Below are positions 34,071 through 45,021 of a stretch of 64,000 bases of DNA, piece by piece. How positions within the stretch are numbered: position 1 is the stretch's first letter; every line of letters begins with the position of its first letter. Source of the stretch: Anaspis maculata (Eukaryota > Arthropoda > Insecta > Coleoptera > Scraptiidae). Where the stretch lies: contig OX421961.1 in assembly GCA_949128115.1 (NCBI GenBank), positions 101,637,863-101,701,862 on the forward strand. Reading direction: 5' to 3'. Below the pieces are notes generated by a model. The model was not told where the DNA came from, did not search any database, and saw only the letters and a list, made by a program, of their open reading frames with translations. The translations under genes and the position numbers were made by a program.

Positions 34071-35996
34071 TACAGGCTGTCCCGTTTTTCAACGCTCACT
34101 ATGGGTATCTCGGAAACGGTAAGAGATACAAAGTCGGTTAAATTACAAAAAAGTTGCGCAATTTTATGACTATCTCAAAAATGTCAAGATATCCAAGATA
34201 TCTTTGGTCATTTCTGAAATATCCCCAAAAAACTGAAAAATGCCGAATTCAAAAATTTCAAATCACTTCTTTATTATGACAGCTATCAATTTAAAATTTG
34301 GTATTCTGACATTTTTTAAGGTCCTTGATCGACTGACGGTCATAATTTTTTCCTACGCTTACTAGTTTTTGAGGTATGACAGTTAACTTCATTTTTTCTT
34401 ATGGACACTATATTATTTATCCACCCCATAAAACTCAGCTTTTCTTTCTCTTTACAAAAATATAAAACACTTGTAGCATTTTTGTCAAAATAACCTATAC
34501 AAATTGGAAAAACCATTTCTGAGGCGAAAAATCTAGTCACCGGTTCCGTTGCCATGCTCTCGTGATATAATAACAATGGCATTCGGTTGCCATGGTCGAT
34601 TGATTCTGGAAAAAATTGGGGGTCATTCCGTTTTTATGTATTTGATAATGAATAAAAATAAAAATAAAACAAGTACAAAACCAAGTATAACACAAAATAA
34701 CATAGCAATGGCAATAAACATTTATAATTCACAATTACTCGAATTGGAGTCCATTTTGCTCTGTGCAGAGTTGTGTGCCTTTTAGCCATATTTTCAACGG
34801 CTACGCTGATATTGTGCGGGTTAATTGACTGAAACGCAATACGCATCATCAACTTCTTGCTTCCAGCTCTTGGTTGCTTTGGGATGTTCTGTCATGAACC
34901 ATAAATTCGATCTTGAAGCGTTTCTCGCAAATAGACTCCATTTCGAGTAATTGTAAATTATAAATGTTGTTGCTAATGCGATGTTATTTTGTGTTATACC
35001 GAGAGTTCATAAATTAAATGGGTCAAGGGTGCCTGTGACTTTGAAAACGTCTGTCGCAACTAGCATCGTTCATTTTATGTCTGTAATTTTTTGGTTATCG
35101 TAATCTGTCAAACCAATCGCAGTTTTTGGAACATTTAAAATATGGTTTTCACGGCAGGGCACAAAACCTACCTAGGTGTGGTTCCATCTTTCGGGGTACA
35201 TCAATTCACAAAATTCACGCCGATTTACACAAACGCACTCATGGCAGGATCAGAGATCAATAATATGGGACGTAACTTGTCAAAGTTTGACAAATTTATT
35301 ACGAAAGGATTACGCTAGTTTCGACAGACGTTTTTGAATTCAAAGGCACCCTTGACCCATTTAATTTATGAACGCTCGGTACTTGGTTTTGTATTTGTTT
35401 GTGTTTTATTTATTATCATTATCAAATACATAAAAACGGAATGTAACCCAACTTCTTCCAAAATCAACCGACCATGGCAACCAAATGCCATTGTTATTAT
35501 GTCACGAGAGCATGGCACCGAACCGGTAACTAGATTTTTTCGTCACAGAAAGTGTTTTTCTAATTTTTATAGGTTATTTTGACAAAAATGCTACAAGTGT
35601 GTCATATCTTTGTAAATAGAAAGAAAAGGTGAGTTTTATGGAGTGGAGAAATAATATGGTGTCCATAAGAAAAAATGAAGTTAACTGTCATATCTCAAAA
35701 ACTAGTAGGCGTAGGAAAAAATTATGACCGTCAGTCGATCAAGGACCCTCAAAAATGTCAGAATGCCAAATTTCAAATTGATAGCTGTCATAATAAAGAA
35801 GTGATTTAAAATTTTCGAATTCGGCATTTTTCAGTTTTTTTGGGATATTTCAGAAATGACCAAAGGTATCTTGGATATCTTGACATATTTGAGATAGTCA
35901 TAAAATTGCGCAACTTTTTTGTAATTTAACCGACTTTGTATCTCTTACCGTTTCCGAGATACCCATAGTGAGCGTTGAAAAACGGGACACCCTGTA
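34071..35996. mobile_element. 1.93-kb foldback, TACAGG(C/G)TGTCCCG ends
   Basis: TGTCCCGTTTTTCAACGCTC at 34078 mirrors GAGCGTTGAAAAACGGGACA near 35989. It shares the GAGATACAAAGTCGGTTAAA subterminal block with the 33042-33963 element, so the two are sister families. The inner arms repeat a CACTTCATTTTTTCTTATGGAC region on both sides. Confidence 0.9.
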
Positions 35997-35999
35997 TTG

Positions 36000-37310
36000 T
36001 CATTTTCGGTTATGGCAGCACGAAAATGTTGTTTGTTTTGTATTCGTATTCAACTTGAAGCATTTTTAATTTCCGCAAAAAAGTTCCCCAAAGCATTCCA
36101 AACGAGATATAATTTCAATCCGGTCCTGAACATTTTTAAAGGTCCTTCCTAAAGCGCTTTTCTGTGCCACGACAAAATGCAGATACTTACATATTCGATT
36201 GATGAATCTGAATAGAGCTAATAATCAGTCCATTCCAATAATAGGTATATGCATCATCAAATTTGCATTTCCAGGGGTTAGGTGTTAGTTTATTAATTCT
36301 GACCGGAACAGTTTAGGTGTGTCGTGTGTCGTGCAAATTGAATTGCCATTTTTGAAGCATTTTTCCTGAACTTTCCGAATATGCTGGTAGATTTCCAAAA
36401 AACCGCACAGAAAATATACTTTTTAGGCCAAAATCAAAGAAGAAATATTTTTTTAGTTCGATCCCAGAATTTTTTTTTGGATCGTACGGCATTTTGGCGA
36501 GCTTGACTAGTATAGAGTAACGTTACTGGGAAATTTCATGAGCTATCATAAACCGCTGCAGAGATATTGCCTCTCGAAATTTTACAGCATAGGTACTTAT
36601 AAGTTATAACTCACCCTGTACCTATCTCCGTAAGGGATGACGAAAAAAAAACAAAACCTATTGATTTTGACTCGCCTTGACTTCCCCTACCAAGTACAAA
36701 GATTCAAACCCAAATATCTTCAAAACGAAGCCTCTAATCAAAATTTTGCTTGAGTGACTTTTTCTTCAAAATTAAACGTAGAATTCAAAAATATCAACAG
36801 TTCTCAAAAATATCTAGGAAGGTGCAAATAGGGGGAGAGAAGAGGGGGCACCCCCTAATATTGCCCCTGAGATATTTTTATGACACATGTTATGAATTAT
36901 GATTGTTTGACAGAAGATAATTCCAGTAAACTTGCAGTTCAAATTTGAATCAAATCGGTTGAACGTTTCAAAAGTTACGCTAAAAGATCGATTATTCATT
37001 TCCTACTTATTTGAAGGGCTATATCTCCGGTACCTATTATGCACTTCTCAAATATGATCTCTGGAGAAAGTCCCCTTCATTTTTGATCCTCTATCGATCC
37101 TTAAATTGATTGATGTTTAAGCTGAACCCCCCTGTATATCGTAGATCGAGACAAATCTGGCATCTAATTATATCTGGAGAATTAGATACAATTTTATATT
37201 TACATTATGTACTTATGTTCATTTTTCCCAGGCAGTATACCTTTGTTTTTCATCTACCTTTGCTAGTTTTTTGTTTTGAAGGGTTGAAGCAGAAGAAATA
37301 GTATATTATA
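36000..37310. other. Repeat fragments, no gene
   Basis: 36430-36690 is the inverted partner of 22786-23100. The rest is unassigned. Confidence 0.5.
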
Positions 37311-37450
37311 TACCAAGGTTGAGAAGTGAGCTATTATAGCGTGAGCACCGTTTAAATCCCGAGCCGCGTAGCGGCGAGGGAGATACGTGCGAAGGCTATA
37401 ATAGCCTTCTCAAGCGCGGTTTATATACGATTTTTTTCACTACTAGCAAA
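37310..37450. mobile_element. Short hairpin element (copy 1)
   Basis: GTATATTATATACCAAGGTT, a central GAGCCGCGTAGCGGCGAGGG hairpin, and GGTTTATATAC..CACTACTAGC. The same order occurs at 40590-40752 with different inner bases. Confidence 0.7.
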
Positions 37451-38719
37451 GCAGATCCGATTTGTGAAGTTCCAAAATCTTACAAAAAAGCTCTGCATTC
37501 ATTGTAGATGTCAAATTAATACCAAGTAGACTTCGAGCATTTTGAAAGTTTTCAACTTCAAATACTATTCGCCGGGGTGATGATGACAATGAATGGCGGT
37601 CGCGAGACACCTTTGGAATTGTGCGAGGCAGCAAATAAGGTATCAATGATTTGTGTCAGCAAAATAAAAAAACAAAAACGATTTAGGTACATGAAAACGT
37701 ATGCAACATTCAAGAACTGGTCCCTTTTGAGAAAACGGCATAGTACTCTAATGCCCGATTGCACAAAAAAAAATTTGATACCGAACTTAGTAGTTCCGCA
37801 TCAAATTTTGGTGCGGTATTAAATCGTAATCGCATTGCACAAAGCAAAATCTGTTGTGGGGCGACACAAAACTTTCCCGGCGGTATCCAGGGACGTCAGT
37901 AATGATTTTGATCGAAGTGTCCCTTCGGGAAGGTGGGACTTAATTTGGAAATTGATGAAAACATTTTACTCAGTTGTGCGTTACGCGATCATTCTGCATC
38001 CATTGTTGGGCCTACAGAACAAGTGACAGGTTCTTTGGTTTCCATGGTGATGGAATATTTCGAAAGGTAGAACTAGGAAGAAGACAATTGTTGCAAAATT
38101 TGAAGAATGCAATGCTATATCCAGACAAGCCCAGACCCAATGTGTCACCTGAAGGCTTCCGATCAAAATCATCTACCTAAAATCTAATCAGGTCATTCCA
38201 GGCTGAACTTATGCTTTCGTACCTGATTTCGATTTGATCGAATCAATAAGTCGGTAATTATCGTGGCAGAACCGCTTAATTTGCACGATCGCATGAGCGG
38301 CTTTATATTTTCAGTAGGAAAATTCCCGGGAAATTGGAGAGAAATTATTGGAGAATGTTCAAGAACCAGTTATCTATTCTTCAAAAACAAATGGTAGAAA
38401 TCTGTCCACGGAATAAAAAGTTGGAAAATTTCCAGTTTTTCCAGAGAGGAAAACTTGAAAACCGTTGGTCCGATTTTGAAAATTTTTTCTCCAAAAATTA
38501 ATTCAGTCTTTTCTCCAACTTTCATTCGCAGCATGTCTGCACCTAAAATGAATATTTCGTGTGGCTCACCGCATGTTGAAGTTTACGCTGCAGTTTTTTC
38601 AAATTCACGGAATATGTAAATTTGTCATTGAAAAAATTACCGTCGGAAAATCGAAGCTGTGTCGATTTTAAAAATATATCCACAAGACGCCCAGTTCAAT
38701 CTACTTCCGATATCAGTCA

Positions 38720-39260
38720 AATTTTTTCGAAAAAAGTCGATCCTCGTGCAGGAATGAATTTTTGAGTGGAGTGCTGCATTAAAAGCGAGTCATCCTGGTG
38801 GAAATCCGGGTGAGTCGTTCTCTCGAGTGGCAACGGCTAGGAGAAATTTTGAAAATTCATAACGCCCGATGGAAAAATAGTGGGAAATTGCAACTGCAGA
38901 CTTAATTTGACTCTTATATTTTGTTGCTTCCTGCCAAATTTGGTCCCAATTCATCAGATAGATTTTGAATAATTGAATGGTAAAGTTTTGAACTTAGACA
39001 TTTTTTATTTTTTGACAGATGACAGACAGGGCACAATTTTCAACTGTTCTGAATACAGTTTTCCATGGGCTTTCAAACGGCATTTTGCAAGTCAAGTTAT
39101 GTGAGATATAGCTTCTGTCATTTTTTGATAGTGACACTTCCGTTTGACAGATGACAGCCAAAAACTAATCAGCTCATTTAACAGCAAGACTTTGTCTGTA
39201 TACCAAATTTCAAGTCGATCAGACTATCGGTTCGGCAGCTATCGTGTCAGAACGTTTTTC
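38720..39260 (+). repeat. Uninterrupted copy of the repeat split at 1120-3560
   Basis: Contains in one piece the blocks that flank the hairpin array at 1350-3415, and on its left the reverse complement of the 3715-3930 and 4200-4420 copies. It is used here as an empty-site paralogue. Confidence 0.65.
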
Positions 39261-39424
39261 CTGCATCCTGCATCATTACATAACTTTCCCTTGGACGGGC
39301 CGGGAAAGTAAAATTTCATCCAGGATCAACTAACTCCGGACCAAGTGTGAACGAGCCACAAAAAGCATCGAGGCTGCCGTAATATTGACTTCATGCGGGT
39401 GGCATCTATTATTAAAGCCGTCAT

Positions 39425-39502
39425 AGCGTGGTGGTGGGAGGGTTGATTTCCGATGTAAAGGATCCAGGTTCGAACCTCGGCCGTAGAAGCCAAATCTTTT
39501 TT
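39425..39502 (+). mobile_element. tRNA-like Pol III unit (plus strand)
   Basis: A-box-like TAGCGTGGTGG, B-box GGTTCGAACCTC, then a T-run terminator within 20 bases. The acceptor stem does not pair, so this is a SINE or pseudo-tRNA head. Confidence 0.45.
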
Positions 39503-39621
39503 TGCGTCATTTTGTTTTTAACGTGAAATATAAGGGCCACACTTTCCAAGTTCATTGTTCTGATATGAAAAATTGAAAATGTGACATTATTCTTGAGTTT
39601 CAAGGTAAAATGGTTGAAAAA

Positions 39622-39705
39622 AAAAGTGGTCTCGGCGGGTTTCGATCTCGGTACCTCTCGCATACGAAGGCGAAATCCTAACCGCTAGACCAGCCGGCTA
39701 CAAAT
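39622..39705 (-). mobile_element. tRNA-like Pol III unit (minus strand), convergent
   Basis: On the minus strand TGGTCTAGCGGTTAGGAT matches the A-box of Glu/Asp-type tRNAs. It is followed by an anticodon-arm-like TTCGC..GCGAG, a B-box-like GATCGAAACCC and a nine-T terminator at 39618-39626. The T-stem is imperfect. Confidence 0.5.
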
Positions 39706-40534
39706 TTTTGTTTGGGCTGGCACGCACATGAGCTGTGTGTGAGTTCAATACATTCTGTGGAAACAATTTTCAATGAAAATGTACAAATAATAGCTTGTAT
39801 GCACATCACACCTGCTAATATATGCACTTGCAGTAAATTTATGCCGAATCAAACGCACGGATCACTCCGAAATGATCGAATTTCCAACGATCTGTCATTC
39901 TGTCAATTTAATACCGGGGTCGAGGTGATATCAGATTTGATGCGGTATTAGTTTGTTTAGTTCGGTATCAAATCCTTTGTGCAATCCAAAATGGGCGTAA
40001 TCAGCGTTTGGTGCGGTATCAGAATAGTTCGGTACCAAATTTTGATCCCATGTCAGATTTTTTTGTTTCTGCACTCCATTTTGTTGTTTAGTCCGGTATT
40101 AAACGATTTGATACCGAACTAAATATTTAATACCACGTTTGTGCAATCGGGCATAACAATAACAGATTGTAAATGATATGTGTGCTGATCGAGGAGTGAA
40201 CACAGGTAATTGGGAATAATTCCAAAAAAGTAGATAATGTGAGGTTATATGTTGTACTGACCAACTGACCATTCGGCTTTTAGCTGCTTTTTCACAAAAC
40301 CAGCCAAATTCACGTACACCACATCAAGTTCTCCATTAAATAAGACCCGGCCAAATAATTTCTCGACCTTTTCGTGTAAATGAGCTGCCGTTGTCCAAAA
40401 TTTGATAAGATTCAAACGTCAAGTCGCCAAACGTCAATCATACGAAGCGGTTGATAATATGCACGGCCTGTTTGATTGTGTACGTTAATTGTACGAAACG
40501 GTTAATAATATCGGCCTATCTGATTTTACAACAG

Positions 40535-40960
40535 GTTGTGAAATTTCACTTCACGACCTCTAAACAGGTCAATAATGACATACTTCACAGCTAGTAGTGA
40601 AAAATAGTATATTATATACCAAGGTTGTGAAGGACGCTGTTATAGCTGCGGCGCCTGTTTAAATCCCGAAGCGCAGCTGAGGGATATAAGGCGCCAAAGC
40701 TATAACAGCGTTCACAACCGTGGTTTATATACTATTTTTCTCACTACTAGCAAACATTAAATCCTGATTTGTAAAGATTTTTTAAGAATATGGAATGTGA
40801 CAGGACTGACAGGAGGTTGAAAATGTGACAGGAGGTTAATAATAGTGACAGGCGGTTAATAATGTGACAGTCAGCCTACTGGTTGTGAAAAATCACTTCA
40901 CGACCTCTAAACAGGTCAATAACGACCTACTTCACAGCTAGTAGTGAGAAAAGGTACTTA
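40535..40960. repeat. Direct repeats around a hairpin element (copy 2)
   Basis: GGTTGTGAAA.TTCACTTCACGACC through CTTCACAGCTAGTAGTGA occurs at 40532-40600 and again at 40883-40950. Between them 40605-40735 repeats the TATATTATATACCAAGGTTG hairpin seen at 37310-37450, and 40790-40880 has four AATGTGACAGG-type units. Confidence 0.7.
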
Positions 40961-41683
40961 TGTACTAAATAAAATAGGCAGGTAGGTACTTATTTTTTAT
41001 TCATGTCCGTAAAATGTACCACAAATGAATCAAGTATTCAAGTAGATTGGTACCAAATAAAAAAGTGGAATGTGAATGTATTAAAATCACTAAATACTAA
41101 GTTGTACCTAACAATAATAAAATACAGCTATGTATGTACAATAATAATAACAATATTATTGATAAAATAAGTAGGCAACGTAGGTAGTTGCCGAAGCAAA
41201 TTTTTGAAAATGGAAATACCTACATATTTACATGAATAAACATCGTAGCAAATCTGTGCGTTCATGTCAAGTAAATAAACTGCGCAAAAAAATAATTGCC
41301 AGGGTCCACAAATTCATTCCATTTGCAAAAGCAGTAACTTTTTGGTTGTCATCAACTATTCAAATTTATTTAAAAAAATATGTTGAATTTTGAAAATGAA
41401 ATTTTTTGTTGAAACCAAATGTTACTGGGTTTCAGAACAGAATAAATGTTTGGACCCCGATAACTGATCATTCGTTGTGCAGTTTAAAATGATTGTACCA
41501 TAACTGAGTAAATAATAGAATGATTGTTTTCGACAAGTTTTAGAACTATTATCTAGTTTAGTAATATACAAGTTAAGACATAGATTTCATCACAATAGAG
41601 GCACTACCTTATCGATCACATGATATGCTTGCTTCGAAAATTAAGAAAAATACTCACCTCAACTGATATCCATTTAAACAATA
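40961..41683. other. AT-rich sequence, nothing recognised
   Basis: No exon, repeat pair or RNA motif was found. Confidence 0.4.
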
Positions 41684-42006
41684 GAGTATTATACTTTTGA
41701 AAAAAAATTTTTTTTTCGATGGAATCAAAAACTATATTGAAAAATAACTGACCCGTATTTTTTTATTCAGCCAAAAATCGTATCGTTTGGCCGCAATAAA
41801 TAAACGAAATTCCTATATTCTGCCTATATCTGACGTCATTCACACAGGCGGTATAGGCAGTGACTCGCTGTGACGTCAGAAATAGTTGATGTTATTTATT
41901 TATTGCGCCCAAACGAAACGGTTTTTGACTGAATAAAAAAACACGGGTCAATTATTTTTCAATGTAGTTTTCATTTCAATCAAAAAATTTTTTTAGTATA
42001 ATACTC
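41684..42006. mobile_element. 323-bp foldback, GAGTATTATAC ends
   Basis: GAGTATTATAC/GTATAATACTC ends, then AAAAACTA(T/C)ATTGAAAAATA and GGGTCA..ATTATTTTTCAA arms, TTTATTGCG..CCAAACG and TGACGTCA-type motifs near the centre. Confidence 0.8.
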
Positions 42007-42277
42007 CATTAGAGATGTTGATTAGAAACATTTTTGATTTTGGTACAGTGCGCTGTACCCGATTACACTAAATACTTGGCATCAGATTTTAGTTGGGTAG
42101 GTACCAAACACGGAATCATTGAAATAATAAGGGCTACCTACTACTATTAGCTTGAACAATAAATACCTTTTAGCTATTTCGGTTTAACAATGGTCACTTT
42201 AAGACACTGAAAGCGGTGTCGTCCTGGCACTTGACTTTCATGACACTGAAAGGCATTGCCATAATAAAAAACAAAAA

Positions 42278-42520
42278 CAGTCGTGTGACAAACTTCGTCT
42301 TACATTTAACTCGTATGATAATATCTACTTTGCGTTACTAATGAATTCATTATCACACCGAAAACAGTGCTCTAATGGTGGATATTATTTAACTGCTTTT
42401 CAACCAAGAGGAACACTTTATTGCCAATAATCTGGGCGATTATAAAGAATTAGATAAAATAGTATATTATACTTGTTTAATAAGACGTATTATTGTCACA
42501 CGACTGGTTTTGGGACACGA
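42278..42520. mobile_element. MITE with CAGTCGTGTGACAA ends
   Basis: CAGTCGTGTGACAAACTTCG and TTGTCACACGACTG are inverted. Related blocks (GACAATACGTCTTATTAAAC, GTCACACGACTGG) occur at 62020-62060 and 62405-62430. Confidence 0.65.
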
Positions 42521-42703
42521 CGAACTTGCGATGAGGCTATGTCGTATGAAACTCGTATAATAATATACTATTATTATTGGAACTGGCGAATCTTTGTTGT
42601 AAAACGTCAAAAAAATCATTGTTATCCCATGAATAATTTGTATTCTCATAATTTTCTTGCCTCGGAGTATAATAGGGTTTGTATTTTATTCCGTTTTTCA
42701 GTT

Positions 42704-42775
42704 ACTGATCACGTGTTTGATACTGAACTAAAATTTTATACCACGCTTGTGAAATCGGTCATAAATTATCAAACT
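42704..42775. mobile_element. Terminal fragment related to the 37752-40153 element
   Basis: GTTTGATACTGAACTAAAAT followed by TATACCACGCTTGTGAAATC and GGTCATAA, a diverged copy of the right end of the TAA-flanked element. Confidence 0.55.
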
Positions 42776-42807
42776 TACTAATTTCACAGCTTTTTTTCAT
42801 TAGAGTA

Positions 42808-42992
42808 AGCTATGGAAATTATTGACATTTGTGTTGGAAATAATGTGTTTGGGTTTGGTAAGCCGAATCGAGATAACCGTCACAGGTTATCGTCAATTTG
42901 TGAACGTTTGATGATGAACTTCGATGTTGAACTCGATTTGACTCACCAAGCATATTATTTTCGACACAATTATCAATGTCCGTAGCTTACTG
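42808..42992. mobile_element. ~185-bp foldback, GTAAGCTATGGAAATT ends
   Basis: AGTAAGCTATGGAAATTATT and its imperfect mirror AATTATCAATGTCCGTAGCTTACT form ~45-bp arms. Confidence 0.65.
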
Positions 42993-43749
42993 GTTATAGT
43001 GACAAGACCTTATCTAACAAAGACCAAAGACCAAACATAATTTTCAGATCTTGTAGAAAATAATCGGTTTTATTTTCTTGAAAAACTTCATGCTTTTCGC
43101 ACATACGCCATCAATAATTGACATTAGATAATACCTAAAAAATATGGTATATTTGCTTAAGTTTATGAACAATCATTACGAAATAATATTGCTTATGTTG
43201 TTGATTGAAGTGCAAATTTTTTAATTATAACAGGGAGCACTGGGTACATATTACAAGAAGAAGCACACTTGTAGTCCAGTAAAATAAAGATTTAACTTGG
43301 AACTAATTGGGGATCGACTCGATGAAAAACATGACAACTAGAATGAGAAACTTAATAAGAGAAACCAAAGCTACATTTTTCACCACCTCCGCGGGTTCCG
43401 GGAACCTTGGAAAAGAACTGAAGAAGGTGAAAAACTTGCGTCACGGTCTCTAGGAAAAAGTTATCCAAGGAAAATGGTTGAGAATTAATTTGTATAAAAA
43501 AAGATCTTTGAACTTTGAACCAGTCAACTTCTCCTTCAAAATGCAAGGAAGGGTACCGTAAAACAGTCCGGATGTCCTGTGCTAGAAACTGGTATGAACC
43601 TTGAATTTCATGATGCCAGGATGGCAATTTCTGTTTTCCATAGGTGTTACTTGATCCATTCTTCTCGACTGCGGCTTGCAGACAAATCAGCACAAACAAA
43701 GCCGACAGCACATACAGGGTATAGTTACGTCTTATTCAAATTCTGGTAC

Positions 43750-43940
43750 GAATAACCTATCAATCAACACAATATGTGCGAAGCTCTGGGCGTCCCAGAA
43801 AATAGGCGATGGCTTGGCTATTGAAATTATATGGGAGACTTCAATAGCCGAGTGGGAAAGATCAGCCGAATTTGCGGAGGTGCTGCCGTTCCGGAACACG
43901 GGTAATGCACGCGAAAGATGTAGGATTTTTCGGGAGTCGC
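43750..43940 (+). pseudogene. LINE endonuclease fragment (GDFN motif)
   Basis: One frame reads YMGDFNSRVGKISRICGGAA followed by VPEHG, the catalytic Asp/Asn motif of APE endonucleases from RTE-like non-LTR elements; the sequence then slips frame. No RT domain follows. The downstream CACAGGGTGATT edge at 44014 may be another element. Confidence 0.55.
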
Positions 43941-44023
43941 CACGAAACCGTATGCCGGGTCATTGTGAAATTTGCTGGAGGACCGGTGGAAGATTCCAGA
44001 ATAGTCGAAGCTACACAGGGTGA

Positions 44024-45021
44024 TTAAAAAATGGCGCATTTCCTCCCGTGTACGTTGTAGGAAACGTTGACAGAGCACGGAAAAAATTGTAAAAAAATTG
44101 GCTCATTTATTTTTTGAGTTATGAAGAGGTGAAGTTGAGAATTCAACTTTCTCAGTTTGCATGATTTTGAAGCAAAGCATCGTTACGCGAAGAATCACAT
44201 GTCGTTAGTAGTCCCCGAATGAAAATTTCTTTCAAGATTGAGATTTGAGTCGTATTTTAAAATTCGTTTTTCACCTTAAAAGTGCTGTGAAAATACATTT
44301 GGCAAGTATGTTTGGTATAGTCTGGCAGGTTCTACGGAGTTCAAGGTCAAGAAAAATAAATAAAAAAGTACCTCTTCTATCTGAAATAAACGTAAAAACT
44401 TGATCCTCATGTTCTCTTTAAGGCCACAACAGCGGAAGCACACACTGAATCCTTGAAGACTTTTACTGTGTTTAACCACATGCCTACCTCAGCTCATAAT
44501 GCAAAAAGCCTGGCTTTAATTTTTTTCTCGCTATTTTTTCTAATATGTTCCTGCACTATTGTCATAACTTTTCCATTGAGTCCCTAAATTATTAGTTCCA
44601 AGTTTATCACCATAAAAATTGTCTCATTTAACTGGACGTTTCATGAGTTCATGTTTAAAAAACATTTTCAAAGGATGCGTTTTTAAGCAATAAGTACTAC
44701 AGAATTCACTTATTTGTGTCATAACCGATTCGACCATACTTATACCCTTTCCAGTGCAACAGGGTGGATACAAAATCTGAGACCTGTAGCATATCAGATA
44801 GATTGCCTAGAACAAATTGAGTTGCCTTCCCTGAAAAAATAGGAGATTTTTTTTAAGATCAATATAAAAATAAAGTTTCTATACAATAATCTTTTCCTCA
44901 CCGCTAGATCAAACAAGAGTAGCATAATGCGGCTCTTGTTTCATGCCAATCACCATCATTGTCGTTCAATTATTATTAATTAGGTACTATATCTGGACAA
45001 ACTCAAAAGCAAATAGGTATT
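44024..45021. other. Sequence downstream of Elk, no gene supported
   Basis: Probably includes the Elk 3' UTR (minus strand, below 45022). The minus strand has an AATAAA near 44106. No exon was found. Confidence 0.45.

Larger units (their letters stand above)
37752..40153. mobile_element. 2.4-kb PIF/Harbinger-like element with TAA target duplication
   Basis: Inverted ends TGCCCGATTGCACAAA/TTTGTGCAATCGGGCA are flanked by TAA on both sides (37749-37751, 40154-40156), the 3-bp TWA duplication known for PIF/Harbinger. Subterminal zones are rich in TTTGATACCGAACTA and GGTATTAAA motifs in both orientations. No transposase or Myb-like protein was recognised inside. The interior instead holds an older repeat copy (38720-39260) and two tRNA-like units. 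Confidence 0.75.

Noticed and set aside
39425..39705. Functional tRNA genes
   Set aside because: A- and B-boxes are present but acceptor stems do not pair and the T-stems have mismatches.
43352..43711. Minus-strand 119-codon frame with a signal-peptide-like start (LSALFVLICLQAA)
   Set aside because: It begins at GTG, has no ATG after the upstream stop, no recognisable domain and no splice partner. It could be an exon but the evidence is too thin.
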